Positions 1-8,080 of a DNA stretch of 64,000 bases are shown in pieces. The translations under genes were made by a program, and so were the position numbers. The stretch is taken from positions 62,001 to 126,000 of the forward strand of contig CACZMF010000001.1 of assembly GCA_902782225.1 (NCBI GenBank). The letters are read 5' to 3'. This DNA is from an uncultured Bacteroidia bacterium (GTDB lineage Bacteria; Bacteroidota; Bacteroidia; Bacteroidales; UBA932). The notes beneath the pieces were generated by a model. That model made no database searches. It worked only from the letters and a program-made list of their open reading frames with translations, and was not told the origin of the DNA. How positions within the stretch are numbered: position 1 is the stretch's first letter; every line of letters begins with the position of its first letter.

Positions 1-270
1 GTTAGCTTCAGCCCTTGCTGCCCGGGCCTTGATGCGTCTTGCATTCAACTGGGCCTCCGAGACGGGGCGGTAGAATCCGTCCGCATCGAGCGCCACCGTC
101 TGTCCGGAAGCGTCGGTAGTCCAGTGGCAGAACTCATCGCCGTGGAGACGTATCCTGATCACGCTGCCGTCCGGCTGGGTATAGGAACGCCATCCGGGGT
201 AGGCAGGTACTGCAAGCGTTGAAACGCAGCAGCATAAAGCTGCAATCGCGATTGCGAATATCTTCTTCAT
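1..270 (-). CDS. Secreted M6-like metalloprotease, N-terminal part only
   Basis: The frame opens at an ATG at 270 and runs off the left edge, so only 90 residues are visible. It begins with a signal peptide (MKKIFAIAIAALCCC, then a hydrophobic run to about residue 22), followed by PGWRSYTQPDG and DEFCHWTTD. In Bacteroidetes this arrangement of a QPDG motif, a GDE motif and an aromatic/Trp pair is the usual N-terminal region of secreted M6-family metalloproteases; the zinc motif HExxH would lie beyond the edge, so the catalytic assignment is inference. The start lies 8 bases after the stop of the upstream lipoprotein, which makes it the last visible gene of the minus-strand surface operon. It could instead be another secreted protein sharing this prodomain. 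Confidence 0.6.
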   Translation of the reverse strand, partial: MKKIFAIAIAALCCCVSTLAVPAYPGWRSYTQPDGSVIRIRLHGDEFCHWTTDASGQTVALDADGFYRPVSEAQLNARRIKARAARAEAN

Positions 271-278
271 AGCCGGAC

Positions 279-2012
279 TTACTTTTTGATGATTGCGCCC
301 TTGCCGTTCCCGTCACTGAGCCAGACCATCGGTCCCTGCTCCTTGATGACGGTCATGGTGTATCTTGCGCTGTTCAGGCGGTTTACTCTGCCGTAACGCC
401 AGTTGACCGTAAGGGTAACCCGGTCTCCCTTGATGTTCGACTTCTTGTAGCCGCTTATCTCCAGTTCTTCAACCGTATCGGGATTGATGATGGTGTAGGT
501 GAGCACTCCGTCCGTGTCGTAGGCGCGGGTCACCTGATTGACGCCGGGGTCCAGGGCCCACTCTAGGCCGGTTCCGAGCCAGCAGCCGTAGTCGGTCTTC
601 GAAAGCATCGGGTCGTTGGCTGAAATTCCACCGCCTGAAGCGCTGCGCCGGTAGATGGAAACGTCTGTCTGGCCCGAAGAATAGCAACTGAATCGGGGAG
701 AACTGGAATTGTATTTCAGAAGCGTCCTCGACCCTGCCTTGGCAGTAACAGTTGCGGTGCCATTACTGACCACGATGCTCCAGCTGGCATTGTCGTTTAC
801 AGAGGTAAGCGTGCTGAGAAGATAATTCTTATCCGTAGTCGGACTGGAAAGGTAATAACTGCCATCGAGGAAAGCAAACGTTCCGTTTGATGTTCCAGCC
901 TTAAGAGTCAGCACAGTCGCATCACCCGGGTCGGAAATAGCGTTGTTGGAAACAGTCACGTCAGCAGGAAGGCGGTAATTGCCGTTACTCTCTCCGAGAG
1001 CCACGTATTCGTCGGTGGGGGCTAAACTTACAATCAGCACCTCATCCCCGGCCTTCAGCGTGGAAGCGTCGGTAACAAGTTCGAATGCGCCCGAGCTGCC
1101 GCTTCCGGACCCGCTGCCGGCGGCAGTAAATTCAGCCCCGTCCATATCCACGGAGAACACGGCCACCTGCCCGGCGTCGAACTTCCTGCCGGCGGGGAAT
1201 TCCACCAGCTGCTCATGGCAGCCTGCGGAGGTGTACACGGTCACGGTCATAATCTGCTCCGACACGTCCACCGGAGAGCAGGCGAACCAGATGTCCGACG
1301 TGCGTGAAGTGTTGATGGTGAGGGTCGAAGAGGCGCCGTAGTCGGTGATGCCCGATCCGGAAGTCTCCCAGTACCAGTCGCCTACGATGGGGGTGGTGAC
1401 GGTTAGTTCCACGGCGGATACCGTTTCTCCGTCAGCCAGAGCCAGATTCAGAAGGGACATGCGTCCGTAGGCCGTAAGGTGGCTGAAATAAAGGTTGACG
1501 TCCCCCACCTGCACGGCAGAAGCGAACTCGTCGCTGGCGGCGGCAAGAATTATTCCCGCCTCGTCGGGAGACGCATCCGACGGCGTCTGCTCGCAAGGGA
1601 TGGACACTTTCCATGCCGAGCGGCTGGGGCTGAGCGCCAGGGCTGCCGAGGCAGGGGAGACCGAATAGAATGTATATGGACCGCTGACTTCGGATAAATC
1701 GAAAGTCGCCTCGAACGAAGCCGTCCCAAAATCGGAAGACGGCACGACTCCGGCCGCTACGGCGCTGCCGTAGTTGAGGGAGAGTTTGACTTCCGAGTCA
1801 TTGCTCGTCCAAAGCGTGGGGCGTACGCCGTTGCCGTAATCCTCTCCGAAGCGGGCCTTGGTGTCCGCCTGGGACGCGTGGAAGCGCACCACGCTGGGGC
1901 CGTCGGCCCGGCCGACGGCCTCCTCCGGTGCGAAATCACGCGTGCAGGCAAAAGCCGCAATGGCGGCGCCAAGAAGCGCCGCCAGTTGCATAAATTTGTC
2001 GAGGAATGTCAT
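279..2012 (-). CDS. Fimbrillin-like surface lipoprotein
   Basis: A 577-residue protein predicted to be a lipoprotein: the start MTFLDKFMQLAALLG leads into a hydrophobic segment and a lipobox ending AAFAC, so Cys is the acylated residue. A longer frame opens upstream, but only the ATG at 2012 places the signal peptide at the N-terminus. Residues about 40-305 have the beta-rich character of fimbrillin-like proteins (PYTFYSVSP, VGDWYWET). A Gly/Ser linker (GSGSGSGSSG) then joins a second domain with repeated aromatic and YYLSS/NYLLS motifs, of the kind found at the end of Bacteroidetes secreted proteins. The start codon shares one base with the stop codon of the endonuclease frame (TGATG), so translation is probably coupled. 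Its ligand is unknown. Confidence 0.7.
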   Translation of the reverse strand: MTFLDKFMQLAALLGAAIAAFACTRDFAPEEAVGRADGPSVVRFHASQADTKARFGEDYGNGVRPTLWTSNDSEVKLSLNYGSAVAAGVVPSSDFGTASFEATFDLSEVSGPYTFYSVSPASAALALSPSRSAWKVSIPCEQTPSDASPDEAGIILAAASDEFASAVQVGDVNLYFSHLTAYGRMSLLNLALADGETVSAVELTVTTPIVGDWYWETSGSGITDYGASSTLTINTSRTSDIWFACSPVDVSEQIMTVTVYTSAGCHEQLVEFPAGRKFDAGQVAVFSVDMDGAEFTAAGSGSGSGSSGAFELVTDASTLKAGDEVLIVSLAPTDEYVALGESNGNYRLPADVTVSNNAISDPGDATVLTLKAGTSNGTFAFLDGSYYLSSPTTDKNYLLSTLTSVNDNASWSIVVSNGTATVTAKAGSRTLLKYNSSSPRFSCYSSGQTDVSIYRRSASGGGISANDPMLSKTDYGCWLGTGLEWALDPGVNQVTRAYDTDGVLTYTIINPDTVEELEISGYKKSNIKGDRVTLTVNWRYGRVNRLNSARYTMTVIKEQGPMVWLSDGNGKGAIIKK

Positions 2013-3217
2013 CACAGGGTGCCCCAGTTTTTGTCGGAGACGGAGGAGAGGTTGGAAGTGGACGTGAAGTTGCTCCAACTGGTGTTGGATTCTGCAGCCT
2101 TTTCAATCCCGGAATCGTTGTCGCCAGGCAAGTTGGGGAAGAAATCGAATCCTGTCCAGGTCTCTATCTGATCAACGCTGCAGACATATTCAGTATAGCT
2201 GTGGCCCTTCAAGTCCTGATGAGGAATCCAGACTCCGATTGCCTTTGCCGCGGTGATGTTGCCTCCGCTTCTTGTAACTTTGAGTACAACCTTCCAGTAA
2301 TAATTGGGCACGGGCAGTACTTTATTGTCACGCGTGTTCGTGATGGTGGTGATGCTCTCCGACCCTCCTTTCTTGCGGAATGCGGCTCCGGTGACCACGT
2401 AAACCGTATCGGTAGAACTGGTCTGTGCTCTTACCGCATCTTCCAAGTCACTCCACAGAGGGCTGTTGAAGCCGTTTTGAATCTGAGGTGTCACGTTGGT
2501 GATGTAGTAAGTCTGGGACTGCATGGCAGAAACCCCGTTACGGTCGGCGTTTGGAATCTGATGTCCACGGGAATACAGGTTGCTCGGGTAATTAGTCGTA
2601 GCTATGTTCACTCCATATGCACCATCTGTTACATTGGTCTGCTTGGATGAAGGAACATCCGGATCATACGAGAAACTGCTAAGGCTGCCAGATCCCAAAT
2701 GGGCGGAGCAGAGAGGATAAGCTACCCAATACGATGCGTACATCGCAGGATCATACAGGCAGGTGTAATTGCGCTGTTGCTTCCCTCCCATCGACGCCCT
2801 GTGAGTCACTTCATACAAATCATTAAGATTTGAAGAAGTAGTACCGGACATCAAAGATTTAGTATAGGCCGGCAATTCCAGCCAATTATGGCTGACTGAC
2901 GGCTGCGCAGCACTTGTAGTGAAAGAATACTTGCTACCGTAGCGATACTCATATTCGCCGGTACTTTCATTGTACTCGGCTACGAAGGCCCTGTAATAAT
3001 AAGTGGTGGACTCCGACAAGGAAGTAAGCGTGCAGTTGATGCTTCCGCTTGCTACATTTCCAATGCTCGTATCATCGTACGCCCAGTTAAGGGAGGCAGT
3101 GTTGGCAGTGGGATCGTCAAGTAGAGACGAATTGGCCCCCAAAACAATACCTGTACTGTTAATCCTTCCACTCGCTCCGGAGAAGGAGCCCGACAGGGTT
3201 GCCCCTGTCGAGCTCAC
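2012..3217 (-). CDS. DNA/RNA non-specific endonuclease domain, separated from upstream lipoprotein by a stop
   Basis: This frame encodes a fibronectin-III/beta-sandwich-like segment followed by an Endonuclease_NS (NUC1) domain. The catalytic block is YSRGHQIPNADRNG, the Bacteroidetes form of the DRGH motif with the catalytic His, followed by YYITNVTPQ, where the Asn is the usual magnesium ligand. Such enzymes cut DNA and RNA outside the cytoplasm. The start shown is a GTG, but the frame is open further up to 3289 and is in the same phase as the 989-codon lipoprotein gene, from which it is divided by a single TGA at 3290-3292. The intervening codons read as a Gly/Ser-rich linker. Without readthrough there is no signal peptide, so the product may be non-functional or the gene may be a recently interrupted C-terminus. 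Confidence 0.7.
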   Translation of the reverse strand: MSSTGATLSGSFSGASGRINSTGIVLGANSSLLDDPTANTASLNWAYDDTSIGNVASGSINCTLTSLSESTTYYYRAFVAEYNESTGEYEYRYGSKYSFTTSAAQPSVSHNWLELPAYTKSLMSGTTSSNLNDLYEVTHRASMGGKQQRNYTCLYDPAMYASYWVAYPLCSAHLGSGSLSSFSYDPDVPSSKQTNVTDGAYGVNIATTNYPSNLYSRGHQIPNADRNGVSAMQSQTYYITNVTPQIQNGFNSPLWSDLEDAVRAQTSSTDTVYVVTGAAFRKKGGSESITTITNTRDNKVLPVPNYYWKVVLKVTRSGGNITAAKAIGVWIPHQDLKGHSYTEYVCSVDQIETWTGFDFFPNLPGDNDSGIEKAAESNTSWSNFTSTSNLSSVSDKNWGTL

Positions 3218-3289
3218 TCCATTCGGAGTGCTGGCGGTTGTTACTGAAGCTGTGGGCGTTTGCCCCCCGGCGCCACCGCCGGATCCGCT

Positions 3290-6259
3290 TCAGTTGGTTC
3301 CGTAGAATTTAGCTTCTGAGAATTCGACGAACTTGTTAGATGTTCCGGAAACAGTTACGTTGTAAACAATCTTGTAGTAGCAGTTGCTCCAATCTTTACC
3401 GTCCGGCCGATCAACTGTCACAGTATCATTGGCAACAAAACTGGGTGTCAATGTTGAAACAGGGCTAGAGAAATCAGCATTTTTCGAAACTATAACAGTC
3501 ATGGAGTTAACAGTGATGCTGCTTGCCGTTCCATGAGTAATCTCAATCTTACTAATATTCTTAGCCAAAGCAGTTTTGCTATAAAGGGCGCGATCAACTC
3601 CACTCAGGGATTTACCACCAATTCGCCAAGGAATTTGTTGAGAATTACCTGTGAGATTCCAGGTAATGCCGTCAATCTCTATATCGCAATTCCCAGTGTA
3701 ACTGTTATTGCTTCCTGATTCAGGTGTAAGTGTATACTGTAGGGTTGGTGTAGAAGGAACGGTACCAGCAACAAAGGACGCGGTCACAGTCACAGGGCTT
3801 GCCGGCATGGTAAACTTATTGTTTGCAACAGCCACTGCGTCATCATTCTCATCGACAACACTGAGCTGGTCAAGCGCGTAACCAGCATCAGGAGTAACAG
3901 TAAGGCTTACCTCATCGTATTGAGCAGCAAAAGGTACGGCAGTGACAGAACCGTTAGTAGTAGAGTTGACATTAACAGCATAATATATCTCACCTGCCAC
4001 GTCACTGTCTTCATAGTCAGTTTTTACTGCGTAAGTTTCAATCGTAGCCTCATTTGAACCGGAAATGTCTATAGGTGCGCTATATTCTTCAAGATTAGCA
4101 CTATTAAGGGAGTACCAGATTGTCGCGCCATCGGTGGCACAGGCAATGGATACCTCGGTGCCAGAAATGCTGATTGTCGGAGTCGCAACCTTAGGGGTAG
4201 CAGGGGTACCAGCTTCTGCATTCACGCCCCAAACAACGAAACGCTTTGCAGAAGACGAAGTGAAGGTAATATCAGTATCAGCCGTGATGTTGGAAAGCTC
4301 GATGACGAAATAGAAGTCCGCAGGGTTACCAGCAAGCGTGAAAGGACTATTATCGGAAATACCAGAATCAGCCGTAAGAGCAATTGAAGCAGGAGAAACA
4401 GTTGCTCCGCTGATATTAAGCGAGAGGCCAGTTACACCGTTCCAAGCAGCAGCGTGCAAGTGGAGTTTAGTGGTTCCTGCAGGAACAGTAACGGTCATAT
4501 TTCCGCCAGCCTTGCTACTACCAACCTTAATGGCATCTTTGCCATTAACAGTTGCAGCAGAACCATTGGTTCCTGCAGTAAGAGTCACATTGCTGGTTTC
4601 AATCTTTGAATAGTCAATGGCTGCGCCAGCACCTGCTGCCTGGCTCACTGTAACATTAACAGATTTGGCTCCAGTATAGGCAAGGGTGATTGTAGCCTCG
4701 CGAGCGGCTGCAGCGGTTTCCTGAGAATCAACATCGAAGGTTACACTCCCGGATGTGGCATAGCTCAGATTCTTGATCCATGTTGCCTCAGTAGATGCTG
4801 TTAGACTCACACCACTAGTCGGATTATCAATAGAATAGGCTATCGTCTGCGCGCCACCTGTATTGGCAACTTCGAGAGGATTAGATGAGGTAACTTTAAT
4901 TACCGGAGGAACCGCATAAGTACCAGAAGCAATGACGAGATTCTTGATGTAACTACGTGAATTAGAGGTTATCGTCACTGATGAAGCCGCTGTCGCAGCA
5001 GAGCAATTAACATAGTATGTATTAAAGTCAGCCAGGAGAGGAGCACTGGTATAAACCAAATTATCATCTACAGAAATCTCCAATGTAGGATTATCAGATT
5101 CTTTATAAGCTCTTGCATCGATGGCAATATAGAAATCAGAAGATAGGTTGATGCTGTTTGTTTTAATATAGCCGTTATTTCCACTATTGCCTAACTTTAT
5201 ACCATCAGATCCTTTATATGCATACGAAGAGGAATCATAAATCTTCTTTGTGCCCTGCACAGCTGTAAGATCTGCAGCGCTCATTGCAGCAGTTGCGTCT
5301 GAGCCACCGGTCATTCCCCAAGTCATCTCATCTTCAACAGGAAGGGCAAGAGCGGTATTGGCAACACCTGCAGGAAGGGCGAAGTTAAATTTGGTGAACT
5401 GACCAAGATTGAAATCAATGGACTTGCCTGCGGCGAAGGTCTTGGTGTAGATAAACTGGTCTGTAGTGACCTCAACAGTGAGAACGTGGCCAGTTTGAGG
5501 AATGGCTGTGAAGAAAACGGGGAATTGCCCGTTGTCATTAGTTACCGGTGCACTGCTGTTGTAGTTCAAAGTGAGAACTTTGCCGCTACCAATAGCTGTT
5601 TTAGCGTTGGTATCATAATAACCAGTAAGATTCTGAGTTGAGGTGATGACTATCTTGTCAATAACCTCTCCTTTTGTCAAATTCTTAAGGGTCATTTTGT
5701 TGACAACCACAAGACGGCGGAAGGATAACTCCATCGCCTCAGTTGGAATGGTCGCTTGTTCCGAAGCACCAACAGTGACTTCTTTATCGTCAGAAACAAG
5801 AACATCAGCGGCACTGTCATAGTTCGAAAGGCTAGGATATTGAGTGTTGTTAACACGAGGTTTTGTTCCATCGTTAGTCCAACTGCCGGCGAGCACAGCC
5901 CTAAAGGTGTAAGTGGCGTTGGGCGCAACCTGAGCGGCAATTGTGAGTTTTGTCCCAGATACCTTGTTGACAGTGATATTGGATACCGATGTAAGAACTT
6001 CTTTTCCATCTTTATCTTCCGATACCACGAAAAGCCTCATATGATCGACATCGCTATCTGTCCATTCATAAGAAACGGAAGTTTCGCCTTCAACGGCAGC
6101 GGTCTTGGTGTCTATGCCAGCTTTCTCAGCGTTGAAAGTGATGGTTACAAGTTCCTCGGAAGGAGTAAGTACCTCATTAGTGGCCTGCTCTTTCTGACAT
6201 GATGAGAATGCAATTGCTGCTGCAGCAAGAATTCCCAGTGAGTAAACGATCTTCTTCAT
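3290..6259 (-). CDS. Large fimbrillin-like / BACON surface lipoprotein
   Basis: A 989-residue lipoprotein. The start at 6259 (MKKIVYSLGILAAAAIAF) gives a signal peptide with lipobox FSSC and is preceded by GGAGGA at 6266-6271; an earlier in-frame Met would lack a signal. Domains in order: a fimbrillin-like region (about 40-330), a beta-sandwich binding-type module, a BACON-like repeat (motifs SSNPLEVANTGG and VTVSQAAG), a CHB_HEX_C-like module (GATIWYSLNSAN), an InlB-B-like repeat (FTMPASPVTVTASF) and a last beta-sandwich ending EFSEAKFYGTN. This is typical of Bacteroidetes cell-surface proteins that bind host or dietary polymers. The codons are AT-richer than the nucleotide genes further right. 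Its stop is a lone TGA in phase with the endonuclease frame. Confidence 0.75.
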   Translation of the reverse strand: MKKIVYSLGILAAAAIAFSSCQKEQATNEVLTPSEELVTITFNAEKAGIDTKTAAVEGETSVSYEWTDSDVDHMRLFVVSEDKDGKEVLTSVSNITVNKVSGTKLTIAAQVAPNATYTFRAVLAGSWTNDGTKPRVNNTQYPSLSNYDSAADVLVSDDKEVTVGASEQATIPTEAMELSFRRLVVVNKMTLKNLTKGEVIDKIVITSTQNLTGYYDTNAKTAIGSGKVLTLNYNSSAPVTNDNGQFPVFFTAIPQTGHVLTVEVTTDQFIYTKTFAAGKSIDFNLGQFTKFNFALPAGVANTALALPVEDEMTWGMTGGSDATAAMSAADLTAVQGTKKIYDSSSYAYKGSDGIKLGNSGNNGYIKTNSINLSSDFYIAIDARAYKESDNPTLEISVDDNLVYTSAPLLADFNTYYVNCSAATAASSVTITSNSRSYIKNLVIASGTYAVPPVIKVTSSNPLEVANTGGAQTIAYSIDNPTSGVSLTASTEATWIKNLSYATSGSVTFDVDSQETAAAAREATITLAYTGAKSVNVTVSQAAGAGAAIDYSKIETSNVTLTAGTNGSAATVNGKDAIKVGSSKAGGNMTVTVPAGTTKLHLHAAAWNGVTGLSLNISGATVSPASIALTADSGISDNSPFTLAGNPADFYFVIELSNITADTDITFTSSSAKRFVVWGVNAEAGTPATPKVATPTISISGTEVSIACATDGATIWYSLNSANLEEYSAPIDISGSNEATIETYAVKTDYEDSDVAGEIYYAVNVNSTTNGSVTAVPFAAQYDEVSLTVTPDAGYALDQLSVVDENDDAVAVANNKFTMPASPVTVTASFVAGTVPSTPTLQYTLTPESGSNNSYTGNCDIEIDGITWNLTGNSQQIPWRIGGKSLSGVDRALYSKTALAKNISKIEITHGTASSITVNSMTVIVSKNADFSSPVSTLTPSFVANDTVTVDRPDGKDWSNCYYKIVYNVTVSGTSNKFVEFSEAKFYGTN

Positions 6260-6272
6260 AGGGCATCCTCCA

Positions 6273-6419
6273 TTAAAAATCTTCATCATAGGCATTGTAA
6301 ATGTCATTAGCGCCAGCCTGTCCAGCTTTTCCAAGTAGAGGAGAGGTAACCAGGAAGCAGCCCCCGACTCGTACCACGAGGACTTTTGTTGTTGGTTGTT
6401 CGTAGAGTTTTTTACTCAT
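6273..6419 (-). CDS. 48-residue small protein preceding the lipoprotein
   Basis: A short frame of 48 codons starting MSKKLYEQPTTKVLVVRVGG and ending NAYDEDF. Its stop lies 13 bases before the lipoprotein start, with the GGAGGA ribosome-binding-like site in the gap. Bacteroidales surface operons often begin with small proteins of this general pattern: a basic start, the run Y..P.t.vl.v, then a Gly-rich and acidic tail. Their role is not established. It has no signal peptide and no Cys lipobox. A strong promoter-like pair lies upstream at 6595-6626. Confidence is moderate because of the size; the family resemblance and the operon position are the support. Confidence 0.55.
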   Translation of the reverse strand: MSKKLYEQPTTKVLVVRVGGCFLVTSPLLGKAGQAGANDIYNAYDEDF

Positions 6420-6816
6420 GATGTATAAAATTTAAAATGTTAAATAATTAATTTCAAACACATTGAGGTCTCTTGAAACAAACGCATCCGGCCGTAAGGC
6501 AAAGCGCGGCGGGGGCCACACTCAGTTCGGCCAAGGCAAGGCGGTACGCCCACGGTTCGTTGTACTGTTTCAATCTATCCCTATATTGAACTCACAAATA
6601 TAACTTTTATTTATTGTGAATGCAAGAAGAATCGCCCCTTTTTCTTATAGAAAACTCAAAATAATTTTGAACTTTAAAAATTCGCAAAAACTCATTTACG
6701 ATTTTTTCGATTCCATTGCAGTCTGGGAAAATCGTTTCATCTTAGCGGCGGCATTGCCTAGTTGCAATGCCTGGCCTCTTCCACGGTGGAGGATGGCATA
6801 GGTTTAAACTTTTACT
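6420..6816. other. Divergent intergenic region between the surface operon and rpn
   Basis: About 400 bases without a convincing gene. It holds the minus-strand promoter at 6595-6626, a GC-richer stretch at about 6485-6565 that would be the untranslated leader of the surface operon, and a plus-strand -7 box TAATTTTG at 6662-6669 with T-rich sequence about 19 bases upstream, a candidate promoter for the first Rpn gene. A 61-codon frame at 6616-6801 has no recognisable features. Confidence 0.5.
6595..6626 (-). promoter_or_regulatory. Bacteroidetes-type promoter of the surface operon
   Basis: On the minus strand TATATTTG (6602-6595) matches the TAnnTTTG -7 box, with CTTG/TTGC 19-20 bases upstream (6626-6622) as the -33 element. 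It would give a leader of about 170 bases before the 48-residue gene. A second, weaker pair (TTTG at 6458-6455 and TAAATTTT at 6434-6427, 20 bases apart) lies almost against the start codon. Confidence 0.5.
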
Positions 6817-7755
6817 ATGATGTCACGAAACAATGTAATTGCCGGAAAGGGCCGATATGCCTATATCCTGACAGACGCCGCCTTTAAGGTCGTCGTATGC
6901 ACTCCAGAGAACGAAGATCTTCTCATCGAAATCCTCGAACTGCTGCTGCCGGGAAAGCACATCGCAAGCATCGATTTTGTAAATAAGGAGATGCACGGCC
7001 TTGTTATTGAAGAAAAAAGCAGTAACTTTGACCTGCTGTGCACGGAAAAGGACACCGGGGAGAAATTCCTGGTCGAGGTGCAGAACAGGCCGCACGACAG
7101 TTACCGGGACAGGATGCTCTACTACGCCACCTTCCCGCTTCGAGAGCAGATGACGGAGAAGATAAAGAAACTTAGGGAGGAGTTGGAGAAGCATCCGGAC
7201 GGCACCGGGACGACGAACAATGACAAGATGGACTACAGCCTGCGGCCGGTTTACGTCCTGAGCCTGGTGAACTTTGAACTTGAACACGAGAATGAGGACG
7301 CCCTTGAGCAGGAGTACATCAGCCGATACGGTGTCCGGAATGAGAAGAACGGGGAACGGTTCAACGGAACGCTGAACTTCGTGTTCTTGGAGATGGGGCG
7401 ACTGAAACTGGGACCGGACGACAAGGACAAGTGCCGAAACCTTCTGGAGAAGTTCATCTTCTCGATGAAGTATATGCACGAGATGGAGCAACGCCCGGAC
7501 GGCTTTGACGACCCGCTGCTGGTTCATCTGTACACGGCCACTGAATTGGCAACAATGACAGTAATACAACGACAAAACTACGACAAAGTTATGACTACAG
7601 AAATCGACAGGATGTGCGAAATCTCCTACGCCAAAAAGCAAGGTGTTGAGGAAGGGAAAGAGGAATCTGCTCGGGCTATGCTGGCGGATGGAATGAATAA
7701 ATCGCTGGTAGCCAAATACACTGGTCTAACGTTGGAGAAGATTGCCGCGCTGTAG
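6817..7755 (+). CDS. Rpn family nuclease / PDDEXK_2 transposase-like protein 1
   Basis: A 312-residue protein of the Rpn (recombination-promoting nuclease) / PD-(D/E)XK transposase-like family. The nuclease core is visible as SSNFDLLC (Asp72) followed by FLVEVQNRPHDSYRDR, giving the family's D...ExQ metal site (Glu87, Gln89), then RMLYYATFPLREQM and RPVYVLSLVNFEL, both characteristic. The C-terminal tail EGKEESARAMLADGMNKSLVAKYTGLTLEKIAAL is nearly the same as in the second Rpn gene. Members act as DNA nucleases and some Escherichia coli relatives restrict phage. Translation may start at either of two adjacent ATGs. An in-frame ATG at 7591 could give a separate tail protein. Confidence 0.85.
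   Translation: MMSRNNVIAGKGRYAYILTDAAFKVVVCTPENEDLLIEILELLLPGKHIASIDFVNKEMHGLVIEEKSSNFDLLCTEKDTGEKFLVEVQNRPHDSYRDRMLYYATFPLREQMTEKIKKLREELEKHPDGTGTTNNDKMDYSLRPVYVLSLVNFELEHENEDALEQEYISRYGVRNEKNGERFNGTLNFVFLEMGRLKLGPDDKDKCRNLLEKFIFSMKYMHEMEQRPDGFDDPLLVHLYTATELATMTVIQRQNYDKVMTTEIDRMCEISYAKKQGVEEGKEESARAMLADGMNKSLVAKYTGLTLEKIAAL
7591..7755 (+). CDS. Possible internal small protein (Rpn C-terminal tail, gene within gene)
   Basis: In-frame ATG at residue 259 of the first Rpn gene, preceded by an A-rich stretch (acaaagtt), starting MTTEIDRMCE and giving 54 residues. In E. coli Rpn loci, a small protein translated from an internal in-frame start and equal to the C-terminus blocks the full-length nuclease. 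The same position in the second Rpn gene also has an ATG followed by Thr-Thr codons, and that tail exists again as a separate frame downstream. Expression of the short form is inference. Confidence 0.35.
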   Translation: MTTEIDRMCEISYAKKQGVEEGKEESARAMLADGMNKSLVAKYTGLTLEKIAAL

Positions 7756-7891
7756 CAGGTCTGCAGTTAGGTGGTAGGACCTGGCACGTTTTGGGGCGAT
7801 TTCGTAGCAGGTCCCGACGCCGGATGATAGACCTGGCACGGTGCGGCCCCTCTCCCGTGCTCAAATCCGGCCTCCAGCGCCCCCGGGCCTG
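7741..7891 (+). repeat. Rpn-associated 151-bp hairpin repeat, copy 1
   Basis: The last codons of the first Rpn gene and about 135 bases after it recur at 9227-9376 with about 11 substitutions and one indel by my alignment. Within it are two tandem units 52 bases apart, each with CAGGTC and GACCTG separated by exactly 16 bases (7756-7761/7778-7783 and 7808-7813/7830-7835), so each can form a hairpin. The block is non-coding after the stop. It occupies most of the 325-base gap before the next gene; the remainder holds a promoter-like pair. Confidence 0.7.
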
Positions 7892-7909
7892 AATCCCCGC
7901 CACTTTTAC

Positions 7910-7940
7910 TTGCAGGATTCGGATTTTATTCCCATCTTTG
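7910..7940 (+). promoter_or_regulatory. Possible promoter of second Rpn gene
   Basis: TTGC (7910-7913) and CATCTTTG (7933-7940) are 19 bases apart, one base off the TAnnTTTG consensus. The leader would be about 135 bases and contains an AGGAGG-like stretch and a GCGAG/CTCGC inverted repeat near 7982-8017. Confidence 0.3.
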
Positions 7941-8080
7941 CACTACTACAAGTCTGTGTGCCGTAGTTCTAGGAGGCTACAAAGCGAGTTTGGCTATATC
8001 GTGCTGAGCTCGCTTTGTGCGTTTCATGGGGCTCCGGCGGCAGGTAGGACTAAGCTTAAATTGTTTAAAACTAAAGGATT

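Noticed and set aside
6616-6801. A 61-codon frame upstream of the first Rpn gene
   Set aside because: Low-complexity A/T-rich codons, no family resemblance, and it covers a promoter-like box; treated as non-coding.
7676-7903. Minus-strand frames across the hairpin repeat (also 9042-9467)
   Set aside because: They read through the repeat and the ends of Rpn genes, contain no motif and have no start context; the repeat is better explained as non-coding.
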